Shown: piece after piece, positions 1 through 15,847 of the stretch | How the letters are laid out: each line of letters starts with the position of its first letter | Position numbering within the stretch: position 1 is the stretch's first letter | DNA from: Viola odorata | Lineage: Eukaryota > Streptophyta > Magnoliopsida > Malpighiales > Violaceae | Reading direction: 5' to 3' | Assembly: GCA_963691705.1 (NCBI GenBank) | Contig: OY829545.1 | Coordinates: 15,885,569 to 15,949,568, forward strand | Length of the DNA: 64,000 nucleotides | The notes under the pieces: generated by a model | Seen by the model: the letters and a program-made list of their open reading frames with translations, nothing else | Databases searched by the model: none | Told to the model about the DNA's origin: nothing | Made by a program: the position numbers and the translations under genes

Positions 1-169
1 TTTAGTTTTTATATCGAGTAAAAGTATTACCAGGACCCTACTATCACTGAAGTAATGCCAACGCCCAGAAAGTGCCATGACTGAGGATGTAATTTTTTTA
101 ATAAATAAACTAGCTAGCCTACCCAGAACCATGAACAAATATGCAACATGTACAAATCAGAAGTCACAC

Positions 170-1424
170 CAAATCTGGGCGAGAATTTGTAGCTCCAAGA
201 ACAGCATGGCGATTAGGCTGCGCTTCAACATCCCATATGAGAACCTGAAATTTGAAAAATGTGAATGCAGGTAACATTAGATATTTCAACAAATAAAATT
301 TTCTCTTAGGCCAGAAAAGCAAATCAAAAGATAACTAAGGCACTCACATCAGGACTGTCAGTGTGAGTGGCCACTATCTTACTGTTCTGTGGAAGTTCTC
401 TAATTCTATTCACCTGCAAAAGATACAAACCCTTAGCAAAATTGGGTTTTTCTTCAACATCTTGTGGGAGGTTCCACTAGAGGGGCTCCATAGCATACAC
501 AGCAAATAGAAAGCTAGATATATTCCACCTCTTATGGTGCAACAGAATGCCACAGTAAATAGCCAGATAATGTCTCTCCATGTGCGGGGGCAAAAGAAAA
601 ATGTTCCAATCTTTTGGCGGGTTTATGAAAAGATACTGTACACAAGAGTAGCAATCATACCTCTCCAGGATGTATGATGGTCTTGTACTTCTTAACAAAA
701 GGAGAGCGTGCTTCTTCATTAAACTGAAACAACCATAAATCAAAAGTGTGTACACTAAAACAGTAAAAAATACAAGAACTAACAAGAGAGATCCAATTTT
801 GCCAATGGAACAACCTAGACGAAAAAGGCAAGAAGCAAGCAAATAACAAAAGAATGACCTGAGAAATATGCTCAGCAGCAGCAACCCTAGGCTTGACAAC
901 TTCACAGTTGGCAATAACCAAAGTATTGGGAACACTTCCATCCGTCTACATACACACACATAAACGAAAACCCATCAAACTCAACAAACATCCAAAATTT
1001 GCGTACGCAGCATTCAACAAAAAAGACACTGAATCAACCTGCTCAGAAAGGTAAAGGCGCTGGCGATTCTTGTAAGTAGCTTGCTCAAGCTGAGGACCCC
1101 ACCTGAAATGAAAGAAACAGCATGAAATGAAACACAGATCCAAACAAAAACACAACCCTAGAAAGAAGGGGAAGAGGTACCGTACCGGCAAGAGAGGGAA
1201 GGCCAGACAAGGTTGTGGTTGGCGAGCCAGTCGTAGAGGACGGGAACCAAGGATTTCCACTGAGTGTATTTCTCGTCAACGGTAGGTTGTTGGGATCTCT
1301 TGCCTTCCTTCATTTTTGACGGCAGTGGGGTTTGGTCTTTGGTGGTTGCGGCGGCGGTGGCGTCGTCTTTGGGCTTGGGTTTGCGGCCTCGCTTCTTGGG
1401 ACCAGATTGAGCAGGAGGATCCAT
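170..1424 (-). CDS. FVE: FVE/MSI4-type WD40 histone-binding protein, N-terminal exons (partial)
   Basis: Homologue of Arabidopsis MSI4/FVE, an RbAp46/48-class WD40 protein of nuclear histone deacetylase and Polycomb-type complexes that represses FLC and affects flowering and cold response (family knowledge). Six coding exons fit: 1424-1186, 1102-1039, 945-859, 723-661, 413-348 and 244-170, all in phase, giving about 198 residues. The gene continues past the left edge, so most WD40 repeats are missing. The N-terminus has a basic nuclear-signal stretch (GPKKRGRKPKPK), then the CAF1C-type histone-binding segment with LVPVLYDWLANHNLVWPSLS and RWGPQLEQATYKNRQRLYLS. Later exons give VIANCEVVKPRVAAAEHIS, the acidic-loop region FNEEARSPFVKKYKTIIHP and VLIWDVEAQPNRHAVLG. 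The start at 1424 is the first ATG before the basic tail. Visible splice sites are GT-AG. Assignment to the MSI4 rather than MSI1 branch rests on the KKRGRKPK N-terminal extension. Confidence 0.95.
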
Positions 1425-1797
1425 TGTTGTTGTGGTGGGGGGGAGCTATAAAGGTCTAGACAGTAGAGAGTGGAGTGATATGAAGAGAGCGAGCGCGCTA
1501 AAACCCTGACGAGGAATGCAAAAATGGACCTACCACACCCCACACTTTCTCTAATCTATGGTGAAAGATGCTTCCTTTTTTAACGATTGATGAAAAGGGA
1601 GAAAGAGAGGGTGTCTTGTGTAGGAGGAACGAGAGATAAAACAGACGCGATTTCTCGGAGAGTGAGAGACACACCCTGATGTGATGAGATGATATTTTGC
1701 GCCTTGACACGTGTCCTTTTATGATTGACGAACAGTATGAGTGCACGGTATCTGTTCTGCATATGGCAGTGTATGAGTCGGTATTGCCTAGTAGGTA
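1425..1797. promoter_or_regulatory. 5' flank of the FVE-like gene
   Basis: This stretch has no gene and must carry the 5' UTR and proximal promoter of the FVE-like gene, which reads leftwards. A CACGTG G-box core lies inside 'gacacgtgtcc' near 1707. No clear TATA box was seen. A Stowaway-like transposon ends at 1798, so the proximal promoter is only about 370 bp before transposon DNA begins. Confidence 0.4.
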
Positions 1798-2508
1798 CTC
1801 CCTCCGTCATTTTTTATCAGTCGTTCTAGCCAAAAAATGTTTGCCTTCAATTAATTGATGTTGTTGCCATTTCGGTTCCTTAAGTTCGTGTTTTATCAAA
1901 AACGCCCATCGTTCCCTTGCTGAGCCACGCGTCATACAAGGTAAAAAAGGGAAACGAAAAAATTAAAGGACCATATTTGATCAAAGTATCTCTGCCATGG
2001 AAAAGATGGTGTCAGCAAAATCAGAAAAAGTTTTTCTCTTTCATCTTTCCTCCTCCGATTTCAAATCGCAAATAAAACATGTTTGGCTGCTTGGACTGGC
2101 GCGACGAGCATAGATTCTTGCCGGAAATGACGAGCCGAGCAGAACGAGGGTGCCCGCTGCCGAATCGGACGCCGCACGAGCCGGCGCGTGGCCGGAGCTC
2201 TAGCTGCTTAGGCGGCGCGTGACGGCGATTGGCAGCTCGGAATGGTGCCATTCGACCTTCTCCCGACTCGAGACGTCCTTCCGCTCCTTTCTGTGGCGGA
2301 GGTGAGAATAGAAAATGATCACAGACGGAGCAATATTCGGACAGAGGGAGGAAGAAAGAAAAGAGAGAAAGAAAGAAAGAAAAGAGAGAGAAAATGAAGG
2401 ATGGACGAATCAGAGAGTGACACGTGGCGTAGATGCTGACTTTTGTCTCCCTTGGCCTAAAACACCGTGATTCACTCCCTCGCGTCTGATAAAAAATGAC
2501 GGAGGGAG
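1798..2508. mobile_element. Stowaway-like (Tc1/mariner) non-autonomous element, 711 bp
   Basis: The ends are perfect 23-bp terminal inverted repeats starting CTCCCTCCGTCA, the Stowaway signature, and both are flanked by TA (1796-1797 and 2509-2510), the expected target duplication. At 711 bp it is longer than a typical Stowaway MITE. The interior around 2080-2290 is markedly GC-rich compared with all flanking DNA and may be a captured gene fragment. No transposase motif is visible. The 540-bp open frame on the minus strand runs across the element end and is not treated as a gene. Confidence 0.85.
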
Positions 2509-2679
2509 TAGTAGTTTGGCAGGCTGGTAGGTATCCCCAGTAATTACTCATAGGTATCAAGGTTAATGATGCTAGTGACTCGAATTACTTTGTTAATTTG
2601 ACCTATAATTTTTTATGTACTAATTTGGTCTCTCCATATTAATTCATTCCACCTGTAACGCCGTTGATACGTATCTGAT

Positions 2680-2891
2680 CCCTCTTAATTTAATTAAACG
2701 TCGCTTTAACTTTAAGCATGTATATTAAAGAGGCCGGATGACATACTGTTTGAGACAATTTTGCCCCTTACTTTTTGTCGAACATACGTTCGAGAAAAAG
2801 TAAGGGGCAAAATTATCTCAAACAGTGAGTCATCCGGCTTCCTTAATATACTTACCCAAAATTAAAGCGACAGTTAATAAGATTAGAAGGG
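2680..2891. mobile_element. Foldback MITE, Stowaway-like, diverged copy
   Basis: The two halves are long imperfect inverted repeats meeting near 2788. Each arm contains the blocks 'gtcgctttaa', 'gtatattaa' and 'gccggatga', then 'caaaattgtctcaaacagt'-like sequence. The outer ends resemble CCCTCT/CCCTTC. No intact TA target duplication was found, so the exact ends are uncertain by several bases. It belongs to the same family as 14952-15159 and 43338-43571, which share 'gagtcatccgg' and 'cgaacgtacgtt' motifs. Confidence 0.65.
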
Positions 2892-3810
2892 TGTATTAAG
2901 TACGTTTATGTAATTTTTTTATATTAAATATATTAACGTGGCACTACATATTAAGTAACACGTCGTTAATTTAAAAAAATTATTAAAAAACAAAAAAAAT
3001 CTACCAAATAAATAAAGAAATAAAATTCAAAAGAGGCCTAAAAAGAATAAAAAATGTTTAAAATTCTTTAAAAATTTCACAAAATTCAAAACAATTCAAG
3101 AACAATAAAACAATTTAAAAAACTAATATTGTTTTATTTTAATTTTAAAAAAAAAAATTGGACTTTTTCTTATAAAAATAGAAAAAATTACTTAGGATAA
3201 TTTTACATTGAAAAAAATTATCGGATTTATTCAATTAGAATCGGTGAGATCCGATACGGAACTAATTTGAACCGAAAAAACGAACAATCCAAATTTTAGA
3301 CAAACTTCCATTTTCATGTACAATAGGAACCAAAGTTTTAAAAAATTTAAATCTTTTAGTGTAAAACTAAAATCTAAACTGATCTGAAATGTCGAATTTG
3401 GTTGGTTACTAAATGAATTTATCCAAATCCAAATCCTGACAGCTATTTCTATTTCTTTCAAACAGCCAACCATTTACAGTTTGTACATGTGCTTCAATAT
3501 AAAAAACCAACAAGCAACCATGGAGGCATCTGTTTGCTAACTTAGGTATGACAAAAGCAAGCATGAGGTATCTGTTTGAGGATAAAAAGAAAAAGAGAAC
3601 AATTGCCATCCCAAATCTGGCAGCAAAAAGATTGAGGCCGGACATTTGAAGTCATAAACAAGTTTAAAAGGGTTATTCATATAAAAATTTTAAGTCTGCA
3701 GCTTGTTTATCACAAACATTCTATTTAATCATTCATCAATGACAAACATAGTATCATTATAACTAATCCCGCTTAGCAAAATTTCAGTAACTGTTTTGGC
3801 GTTAAGGGTG
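2892..3810. other. AT-rich intergenic DNA
   Basis: No gene was recognised. The part from 2930 to 3200 is extremely A/T rich with many A-runs. The part from 3640 to 3810 must include the 3' UTR of the OST5-like gene, which ends at 3811. Confidence 0.5.
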
Positions 3811-5332
3811 CTAGACATAAACACCAGAAGCAAGAAGCAAGAACAAGGATCCAAAACCCTGCACCAGCAATCAAGATTGTATATCAGAAATGAAACAGAA
3901 GAGACACGGGATGGATCAAAGAAAAGTGATACAAGCCATACCAAGAAGAAAGATGCTACTGCTCCTGTTGTAAGCTCCTTGGCAAGACTGCGAGTTCGCC
4001 TAGACGTGGTTGCTTCATAACTGCAAGAGACGTTTACAACTAGTAATTAACAGAATTGGAATTGAATATGCAATATGAAAAGGTTTAAATGCTCTATAAA
4101 CATACAGGGACAGAAACATGACCAATTCACAGCTATAAAAACCTCCACTCACAAGCTGAGCTAGTGCTTGCTACAAAATTTTCCAGTGTTTAGGAATTAA
4201 GGGATGATCCATTATCGTACACGCACCCATTACATGAACTCCATTTAGTCTAGAAAGTCCCCATCCATAAATTCTTACTCCCCCTCCCAAACACAACGAC
4301 TACCAAATGATATGAACAAATTAGCAAAGTCCACACACGGTATAAGTATACCATGATGAGCAGGCGATGTTACATAAGAAAAATATTAGGGATAACCCAT
4401 CACCGATCGCCCATCCATAACATGAACTTCAATTAACCTAGACCTCCTCATCCACATTCTCTACCCCACAGTGTAAACATATGCTGAAAGTAGCAAAAAC
4501 CATACTTGATGCCAAGTTCAGAGCAGACTACATGATTATAACCACTGTAAGGCCATCAATGATTCAGGAATTAGCAAACTTGACTGTCTCTCTAAATGAG
4601 CTTATTCACCTCCCTAAGTTCTCGCATTATTTGAATGTGTCCTCCCTTTCAAACGATGTTACAAGCATTTGCTAACAAATTGGAAGCAGTAATGTTGCAA
4701 AGCATTTTAGACTGTCTCTCTAAATGAGCTTATTCACCTCCCTAAGTTCTCGCATTATTTGAATGTGTCCTCCCTTTCAAACGATGTTACAAGCATTTGC
4801 TAACAAATTGGAAGCAGTAATGTTGCAAAGCATTTTAAAGACAAATAGAAAAGGAAACTCCATTCTACAGGATTAGAGCCCAAAGTGAATTCTTAATTAG
4901 CTATATAAAAGAGATCAAATATTTCCCACAAATAACATCAATAGCCCATGAACGTCTCATAACAGCAACATTTAAAAACACAGATCATAAGTCATGGGCA
5001 AGCACATTCCGCCAGAAGAAACATAATTAACATCGAAAAAATGTATCAATTATAATTCTGTGATAAAGTCCAGATCCGGCAGACTGAGAAAAGTAGAATC
5101 ACTGATCGCTAACACAGAAAACGAAACTGAAAATGGGCGGAGGAGCTTACATGAAAAAGGAAGCGGTGAGCACGAGGCCGATGGAGAGTAACAAGACGGA
5201 GAGAGCTGGGTACCACGCGGGAGACACTGGGCTCGTGATCGCTTTTGCAGCCTGCAAACCACAAATATCAGAAACAACAATGGAAATCGAAAATTTAATC
5301 ATATTAAGAAAGTCGGCGTCGAGATTTACCAT
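3811..5332 (-). CDS. Oligosaccharyltransferase small subunit, TMEM258/OST5-like
   Basis: A 76-residue membrane protein of the TMEM258/Ost5 family, a small subunit of the ER oligosaccharyltransferase that N-glycosylates nascent proteins (family knowledge). The exons are 5332-5330 (only the ATG), 5251-5151, 4020-3942 and 3858-3811, and they sum to exactly 77 codons. The protein starts MAAKAITSPVSPAWYP, has a first membrane segment (ALSVLLLSIGLVLTASFFI), then the conserved loop YEATTSRRTRSLAKELTTG and a second membrane segment ending GSLFLLLASGVYV. Human TMEM258 is 79 residues with the same SPV(N/S)PA...FF...YE layout. Intron 2 is 1,130 bp and holds a perfect 128-bp tandem duplication. The ATG is the last codon before the first donor, and intron 1 (78 bp) is stop-free in frame, so a retained-intron product with 26 extra residues is possible. 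Confidence 0.9.
4582..4837. repeat. Perfect 128-bp tandem duplication in an intron
   Basis: Bases 4582-4709 are repeated without a visible mismatch at 4710-4837, inside intron 2 of the OST5-like gene. Identity over the full unit means a very recent duplication or an assembly artefact. Confidence 0.95.
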
Positions 5333-5640
5333 GGTCGTGGCGGAGAAGGAAGATGGATCTGAGCTTGGATGGAGAGGGAAGTGAAGTCACGCGCTGGAAT
5401 GTTAGAGTTGTAAGCAGCTGCTTACGGTAGAGTGATAGTGATTTTGACTTGTAGCAAGTCAATACTGGACGAGAGGTCTCTATGGGCTTCGAAATGTTTG
5501 GGCCAGTTAAGCGAAATTTAATGGGCCTTGTTCCAAGAAATCAAGGCCTGACTTTCTTTGAATTACAAGTATTTCCAAGCGCTTTTAGATTTAGCCATGA
5601 GTAAAAAACATAACTTGCAAAGGTGCAAGATGGTTTGACT
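5333..5640. promoter_or_regulatory. 5' flank of the OST5-like gene
   Basis: Only about 310 bp separate the start of the OST5-like gene (leftwards) from the PGG-type reading frame (rightwards). The region can hold only a short promoter. 'gatgggcc'-type elements (ATGGGCC at 5520-5526, TATGGGCT near 5480), related to the site II/TCP motifs of housekeeping genes, are present. Confidence 0.35.
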
Positions 5641-5678
5641 ATAGCATTAGGCGTTTTACTCTTTTCACATCTGCTCTA

Positions 5679-6080
5679 ATGTTAGGAGCAATGGTTATGT
5701 CCAATGCATGGATTACACCACCAGGTGGCCAGTTTGGTACCCATTACAGCCTCAGATGTTGTCCTGAAGGCAGCACTTGTGCACCTGGTTCCTCTGTTTT
5801 TGCTGCCTACTGTCCTACAAGATTCCAAGATTGCGTCTTTCATTACAAAGTCGCCTTCTTCTTCTTCGTCATGACAGCCTTTTTCTCTGCTAATCCATTA
5901 CCTAATCTGTCATCCAAACACGCCATGAGAGCTGGATTGATGGTTTATACATGTGGTTTCTTGAGCACGGTCTACGTGTCTTTGATCGCCCACGCATTCC
6001 TCGGCACCCCTCAATTCATGAGGTATCAGATCAAATCGACCATGGTTCTGCTAATAGTGCTGTTCGGATGGATGTATTGA
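5679..6080 (+). CDS. PGG-domain membrane protein, possibly a gene remnant
   Basis: The 133-residue frame resembles the PGG domain found at the C-terminus of plant ankyrin-repeat membrane proteins. It has a hydrophobic lead into ITPPGGQFG, then a short loop with AGSSVFA-like spacing (APGSSVFAAYCP), and two or more membrane segments (VAFFFFVMTAFF and GLMVYTCGFLSTVYVSLIAHAFLG). The frame stays open upstream to about 5603 (IRRFTLFTSALMLGAM), so the true start may lie upstream or an exon may be missing. 'gactatag' just before it could be a splice acceptor. No ankyrin repeats occur in the roughly 300 bp between it and the OST5-like gene, so it is either a small PGG-only gene or a fragment. The function of PGG domains is not established. 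Confidence 0.5.
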   Translation: MLGAMVMSNAWITPPGGQFGTHYSLRCCPEGSTCAPGSSVFAAYCPTRFQDCVFHYKVAFFFFVMTAFFSANPLPNLSSKHAMRAGLMVYTCGFLSTVYVSLIAHAFLGTPQFMRYQIKSTMVLLIVLFGWMY

Positions 6081-6896
6081 GAAGGATTCTGGTTTTGATC
6101 CACATCATGTTTGAATAGATGCCGATGTGTGTTCCTATTGATTTTACAGCAAGATATGGAGTGGTGTATTGATTTAATGAGATCTGTTTTCTTTCTTTTT
6201 CTTTCTGAGAATTGTAATATTTGTTGTAGTGAAGCTACTTAAGTACTGTTATATTTATGTTCTTACCGGTCGATTCTTTTCTTTTCCCCTTCTTTCTGAG
6301 AATTCAAGTAAAAGCAGGGTATTATTTGAGAAAATTTAAATGCAGGGGCTAAAAGACACGTTAAGCCTACTTTGTAATGTTTTTCATGGCACGTGCAAAA
6401 CTTGCTAAGAACCTATGACCTTGTCAAAAACACTAAGTAAAGCAGGGAAGAAAATGCATTCCATGAACACAGAATTTCTATACAGTGAAATTATGCATTT
6501 CATAGATGCAGTCATAGCTCAATGATTCAAAGGGTTTCAATTGTTGGTACCTATGTTTACAACATCATTGCTTGATTACCTCAACTCAGCATACTCAATC
6601 ATGTATAAACGACACGAAGCCTTGTACGGACCAGCTCTTTCATACCTTTGATTCTTATTCGGGTCAACTGCACGAGTCATGACTTGCATTCCAATTATGC
6701 ACTCATCCTCAATCCATGGTTTCAAGTTCTTTTCCCGCAGCATTCCAATTATGCACTTCGTTATGCTTATTCGTTGTTCAGAACTCCACAAGCTATTCTT
6801 GTTTGCATGAAGGGAGTGCTTGATTGTAGTTAAGAAATGAAGATTCAAAAATGGGGGGAGAAGTCAATATACACACAAAACGGGTATCCTAAGTCT
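6081..6896. other. Convergent intergenic region
   Basis: This region lies between the PGG frame (rightwards) and the 3' end of the ALE2-like gene (leftwards). It must hold the 3' UTRs of both. There is no convincing gene. Short open frames here lack family features. Confidence 0.45.
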
Positions 6897-13292
<6,396 letters not shown>

Positions 13293-14951
13293 CCCATAAA
13301 GCACCAAACTTAGAAACTATACCAGGACAACACCTAACTGGTAATGAAGAAATTGAACAGCAACAAGGAAAATACCAAACTAGTACTTTATATTTTATTC
13401 TGGAACTGAAAGATACTAACTTTAAGCGATAACAATAAGAAGGTTAGATTAGGGAATAGCCAAAGACCCACAAGCTGTGTAATAAAAGCAATGACGAGGT
13501 TGGTTTCTTGTGCAAGAACACAAACTTGGTTTGATGAAAATAACCCAAAGTTGTGTTCTTTTCTCCTAAAATGGAACTAAAAGAATCAAAAAGTTCAAAA
13601 CTTTGCAAGTTTTTAAGCTCTGATATTTGTCATGCATGGTAACTGAACAGTCTCTAGTGACAGGATGCCGAGAGAGCATCAACAACAGAATCAAAGATGA
13701 CCCAAGAGAAAACAAAATTGATCTTTTGTTAAAAAAATGGAAAAAATGGTCACAGCCTAACACAAGACGGACACTGATCTATGTAACAGTTACTCTTTTA
13801 AGACAGAAAGTTATGGGGTTGTTTTGGTGGGACAGAGTTGTTACCAGAGAGAGACGAAAGAGAGGGGGATTTTGGCTGGTCTATTAGTAAATTAATTTAA
13901 TTAGAAAGCTATGATCTCTCCAGTATCAGGACCATGCCTGTCGCAATTAATTATATAATATATTTGGTGGGTTATACTTATCATTCATACATTAACCAAT
14001 AAAAAAATTATACTAAGAGTTATAAATTAGACGATTTTAAAATTTTAAATTTAAAAATACTATATACTGTGTGATAAACTCAAACGAACTCATCCACATA
14101 TATCTTTTTATTTTGAATGCACGCCTAATTGAAATATCGGGTGCACAGTGATGTTCATTTACTCCAAGTCTAATTATCCTCTTAAAATTTTAAAATATGC
14201 ACTGATATGTTGCTTAATTAGCAAAAGGTAATGGCTTTCTGTGTAGTAAAGATTTTGTTAAAGTTAAATAACATGCATTAAATAAATGTTTCAACTTGAA
14301 TTCGGATTCAAATCTTATTTTTATTTATAAATTAAAAAAATTGCATTAAAAATACTTAATTTTTCTCTTTTTCTTAATTAGTTTACGTTTTTTTCCTAAA
14401 AAAAACCATCAGTAGTAGTAGAAGTACAGTCAGTAAAATGTCTCCTCCCAAGTGCTTTTATTCCTTGCACAATCAATGTAATGGATGAATGAATGAATGA
14501 ACAAAAACAATAACGAAGCACATAGGTATAGGTTAGGTTAGGTTAGGGTTAGGACCGGTGGGGAACTAATACAAAAAGAGTAAGAAAGTTAATCTGTCTA
14601 TTAATCCCACAACTTCTTGATTTTTCAAATAATAATCTGATTTTTTTTTTCCGATTCTATATAGTCTTTTTTACTTTTTATAATCACAAACTACTAATTA
14701 TCTCACTCGAGCGTTATTTGACATTAAAAAATTCATATTAATTGTTACAACTATTTTCTTATCTCCCCATTAGACTTATTGCTTTTAGCGTAAAGGGCAA
14801 GCAGATGGCACGTTACATCATGGAGCTCTCTATTGAAATAGGAAAACACGCCACCTAAACTAAAGAAAGCAAAAAGTGACCTAGCCTTGATGTGTTTTTT
14901 TATTCAAGAAATTAATTTTCTCACATTTTTTAGACTTTTGGTTCACAGATA
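13293..14951. other. Upstream region of the ALE2-like gene
   Basis: This is the 5' UTR and promoter of the ALE2-like gene (leftwards) followed by AT-rich DNA. Open frames near 13627-13887 show no family features. A telomere-like tract lies at 14531-14553. No other gene was seen. Confidence 0.4.
14531..14553. repeat. Short telomere-like GGTTA/GGGTTAGG tract
   Basis: Three GGTTA units are followed by GGGTTAGG, resembling interstitial telomere or telo-box-like DNA. The tract is too short to be a telomere. Confidence 0.5.
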
Positions 14952-15159
14952 CTCTCTCCAGTTTTTATTAAACCATTTTTACTATTTGAGTACGCATATT
15001 AAAAAGGTTAAATGACTCATTATTTGAGACAATTTTGCCCAGAATTTTTTTTCGGACGTACATTTAACGGAATTTTTTGGGGTCAAATAGTGAGTCATCC
15101 AGCCTCCTCAATATATATGCCCAAATAGTAAAAGTCATTTAATTAGGACCAGGAGAAAG
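14952..15159. mobile_element. Foldback Stowaway-like MITE, 208 bp
   Basis: The element is flanked by TA (14950-14951 and 15160-15161). Its ends are CTCTCTCC... and, inverted, CTTTCTCC.... Each arm carries 'tttactatttg', a '(g)catatt' block and 'gactca(t/c)tatttga', so the element can fold into a hairpin over almost its full length. It shares the 'tgagtcatcc' core with 2680-2891 and 43338-43571. Confidence 0.75.
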
Positions 15160-15334
15160 TACTATTTATCTTCTTCTTTTTTGTAATTTTTTTTTTTAAT
15201 TAAATGAATTTTGTACGATTCTCCCACAAATTTACATGCTCCCAAAGAATATCGGCTCGGCTATCATTTCTTAAATATTGTATTTATTCTAAGTTAAATG
15301 GTTTAGGTATTGAATTCAAGTCCCACTAATTTCC

Positions 15335-15405
15335 TAAACGTACGTTCAAAAAAAAGTACGAATATTTTTAAAGTCAAATAGTGAGTCATTCGGACCACAT
15401 CGTTT
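15335..15405. mobile_element. Fragment of the same foldback MITE family
   Basis: The sequence 'aacgtacgttc', a run of A, 'gtacga', then 'gtcaaatagtgagtcatt' matches the right half of the 43338-43571 element. The left arm is missing, so this is a truncated copy. Confidence 0.6.
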
Positions 15406-15847
15406 TACGTAACGACGTTTAATTCTCTACCGGAGTAATTTTTTTATGTAATTAAAGAAGAAACACATATAAGCCAGTTTAGAAAAAGGTGGAAGTTCGT
15501 CATTTTATTTACAGCAAAGGACATCCATGATTCCATGTTTCAATAAGACAAATTAAACAGATCTACAATACAAACCAAAAGTGGAAAGGCAGACAAACGT
15601 ATGTGCTTCTTTTCTCACAGTACTAACTCTCTGGGTTTACACATCTGGCAAGTGTTTATTTCAGAAAAAAATTACAGTAAATTATGAAATCCCACACTCT
15701 TGTGAACAGTTTTGCATTATTTCTATAAGTCTGACCAAGAAAATTCTGTATCTGCTATGTATGACGCAAGCACGAAAGGGGTCCCGCATGATGGATTTGA
15801 TTGGTCGTGCCCAATATCGTTAATTTTCAACCACAATCTATCTGAGT

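Noticed and set aside
2021..2560. 179-codon open frame on the minus strand
   Set aside because: It runs across the end of the 711-bp Stowaway-like element, has no recognisable domain and its composition follows the GC-rich insert and a T-rich tract.
4582..4837. Direct repeats as a CRISPR-like array
   Set aside because: There are only two long adjacent units with no spacers, in a plant intron. Nothing in the window resembles a CRISPR array.
13627..13887. 86-codon plus-strand frame upstream of the ALE2-like gene
   Set aside because: Low-complexity, basic and without family features. It overlaps the probable promoter/5' UTR of the opposite-strand gene.
14531..14553. Telomeric repeat suggesting a chromosome end
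   Set aside because: Only about 23 bp, mostly GGTTA rather than the plant TTTAGGG unit, and surrounded by ordinary genic DNA.
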